Below are positions 6,419 to 6,472 of a stretch of DNA of 6,472 nucleotides, piece by piece. The stretch is taken from positions 1 to 6,472 of the forward strand of contig CAMLRA010000192.1 in the NCBI GenBank assembly GCA_946482325.1, in the 5' to 3' direction. The position numbers and the translations under genes are program-made. Source of the DNA: an uncultured Chromatiaceae bacterium (GTDB lineage: Bacteria; Pseudomonadota; Gammaproteobacteria; Enterobacterales; Alteromonadaceae). The notes below the pieces were generated by a model. That model had not been told where the DNA came from. It ran no database searches and worked only from the letters and a program-made list of their open reading frames with translations. Position 1 is the first letter of the stretch. Every line of letters begins with the position of its first letter.

Positions 6419-6472
6419 TCCCTAGTAGCTCAGCCGGTTAGAGCGGCGGACTGTTAATCCGTAGGTCGTTGG
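6419..6472 (+). tRNA. tRNA-Asn(GUU), copy 3, cut by the window edge
   Basis: The first 54 bases are identical to copies 1 and 2, up to the 5' half of the T-stem, where the window ends. The anticodon GTT is at 6453-6455. The gene is interrupted by the window boundary, with no sign of being broken. Confidence 0.95.

Larger units (their letters stand above)
6206..6472 (+). repeat. Perfect 106-base tandem repeat carrying tRNA-Asn
   Basis: The unit is one 77-base tRNA plus a 29-base spacer (6284-6312 and 6390-6418, identical). About 2.5 units are visible without one difference, and the array continues past the right edge. Sequence before 6206 does not match the spacer, so this is the true left boundary. 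Confidence 0.97.

Noticed and set aside
6206..6472. Tandem repeats as a CRISPR or integration array
   Set aside because: Each repeat is a complete functional tRNA-Asn gene with an identical spacer; there are no variable spacers and no integrase in view.

Overview
The window looks like a chromosomal segment of a free-living gammaproteobacterium, probably of the Alteromonadales / Rheinheimera-Shewanella type. The UvrB is very close to the E. coli protein over its whole length. The tRNA-Asn genes encode their own CCA and have a typical gammaproteobacterial form. The secreted M14 peptidase and the small 'putative porin' are of kinds I associate with aquatic Alteromonadales. The genus is an inference from protein resemblance; nothing in the window fixes it.

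Layout, left to right. Positions 1-996 (minus strand) hold the N-terminal 332 codons of a secreted M14 zinc carboxypeptidase-like protein that runs off the left edge. Positions 997-1280 hold its probable promoter and the intrinsic terminator of the next gene. Positions 1281-2075 (minus) encode a 264-residue outer-membrane beta-barrel protein. Positions 2076-2280 are an AT-rich spacer with a consensus -10 box, an inverted repeat and the likely uvrB terminator. Positions 2281-4275 (minus) are uvrB, read here from a GTG start. Positions 4259-5638 (minus) are a MATE-family efflux transporter whose last codons overlap the start of uvrB, so the two almost certainly form an operon. Positions 5639-6206 are a 568-base non-coding region between this operon and the divergent tRNA genes. 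It contains an AT-rich block, DnaA-box-like sites, small inverted repeats and a strong stable-RNA type promoter. From 6207 to the right edge (plus strand) there are two complete and one cut-off copies of tRNA-Asn(GUU), in exact 106-base tandem units.

How the genes work together. MATE and uvrB could couple export of toxic or DNA-damaging compounds with nucleotide excision repair. The shared transcript is supported by the overlap; the functional link is inference. The porin and the peptidase each appear to be separate envelope or secreted functions with their own signals. The tRNA array has a promoter with a GC-rich discriminator, which predicts growth-rate/stringent control.

I found no mobile element, CRISPR array, toxin-antitoxin pair or defence system. 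Most of the window is ordinary chromosome. The points that merit a second look are the DnaA-box cluster upstream of MATE-uvrB, the uvrB start and overlap, and the perfect tRNA repeats.
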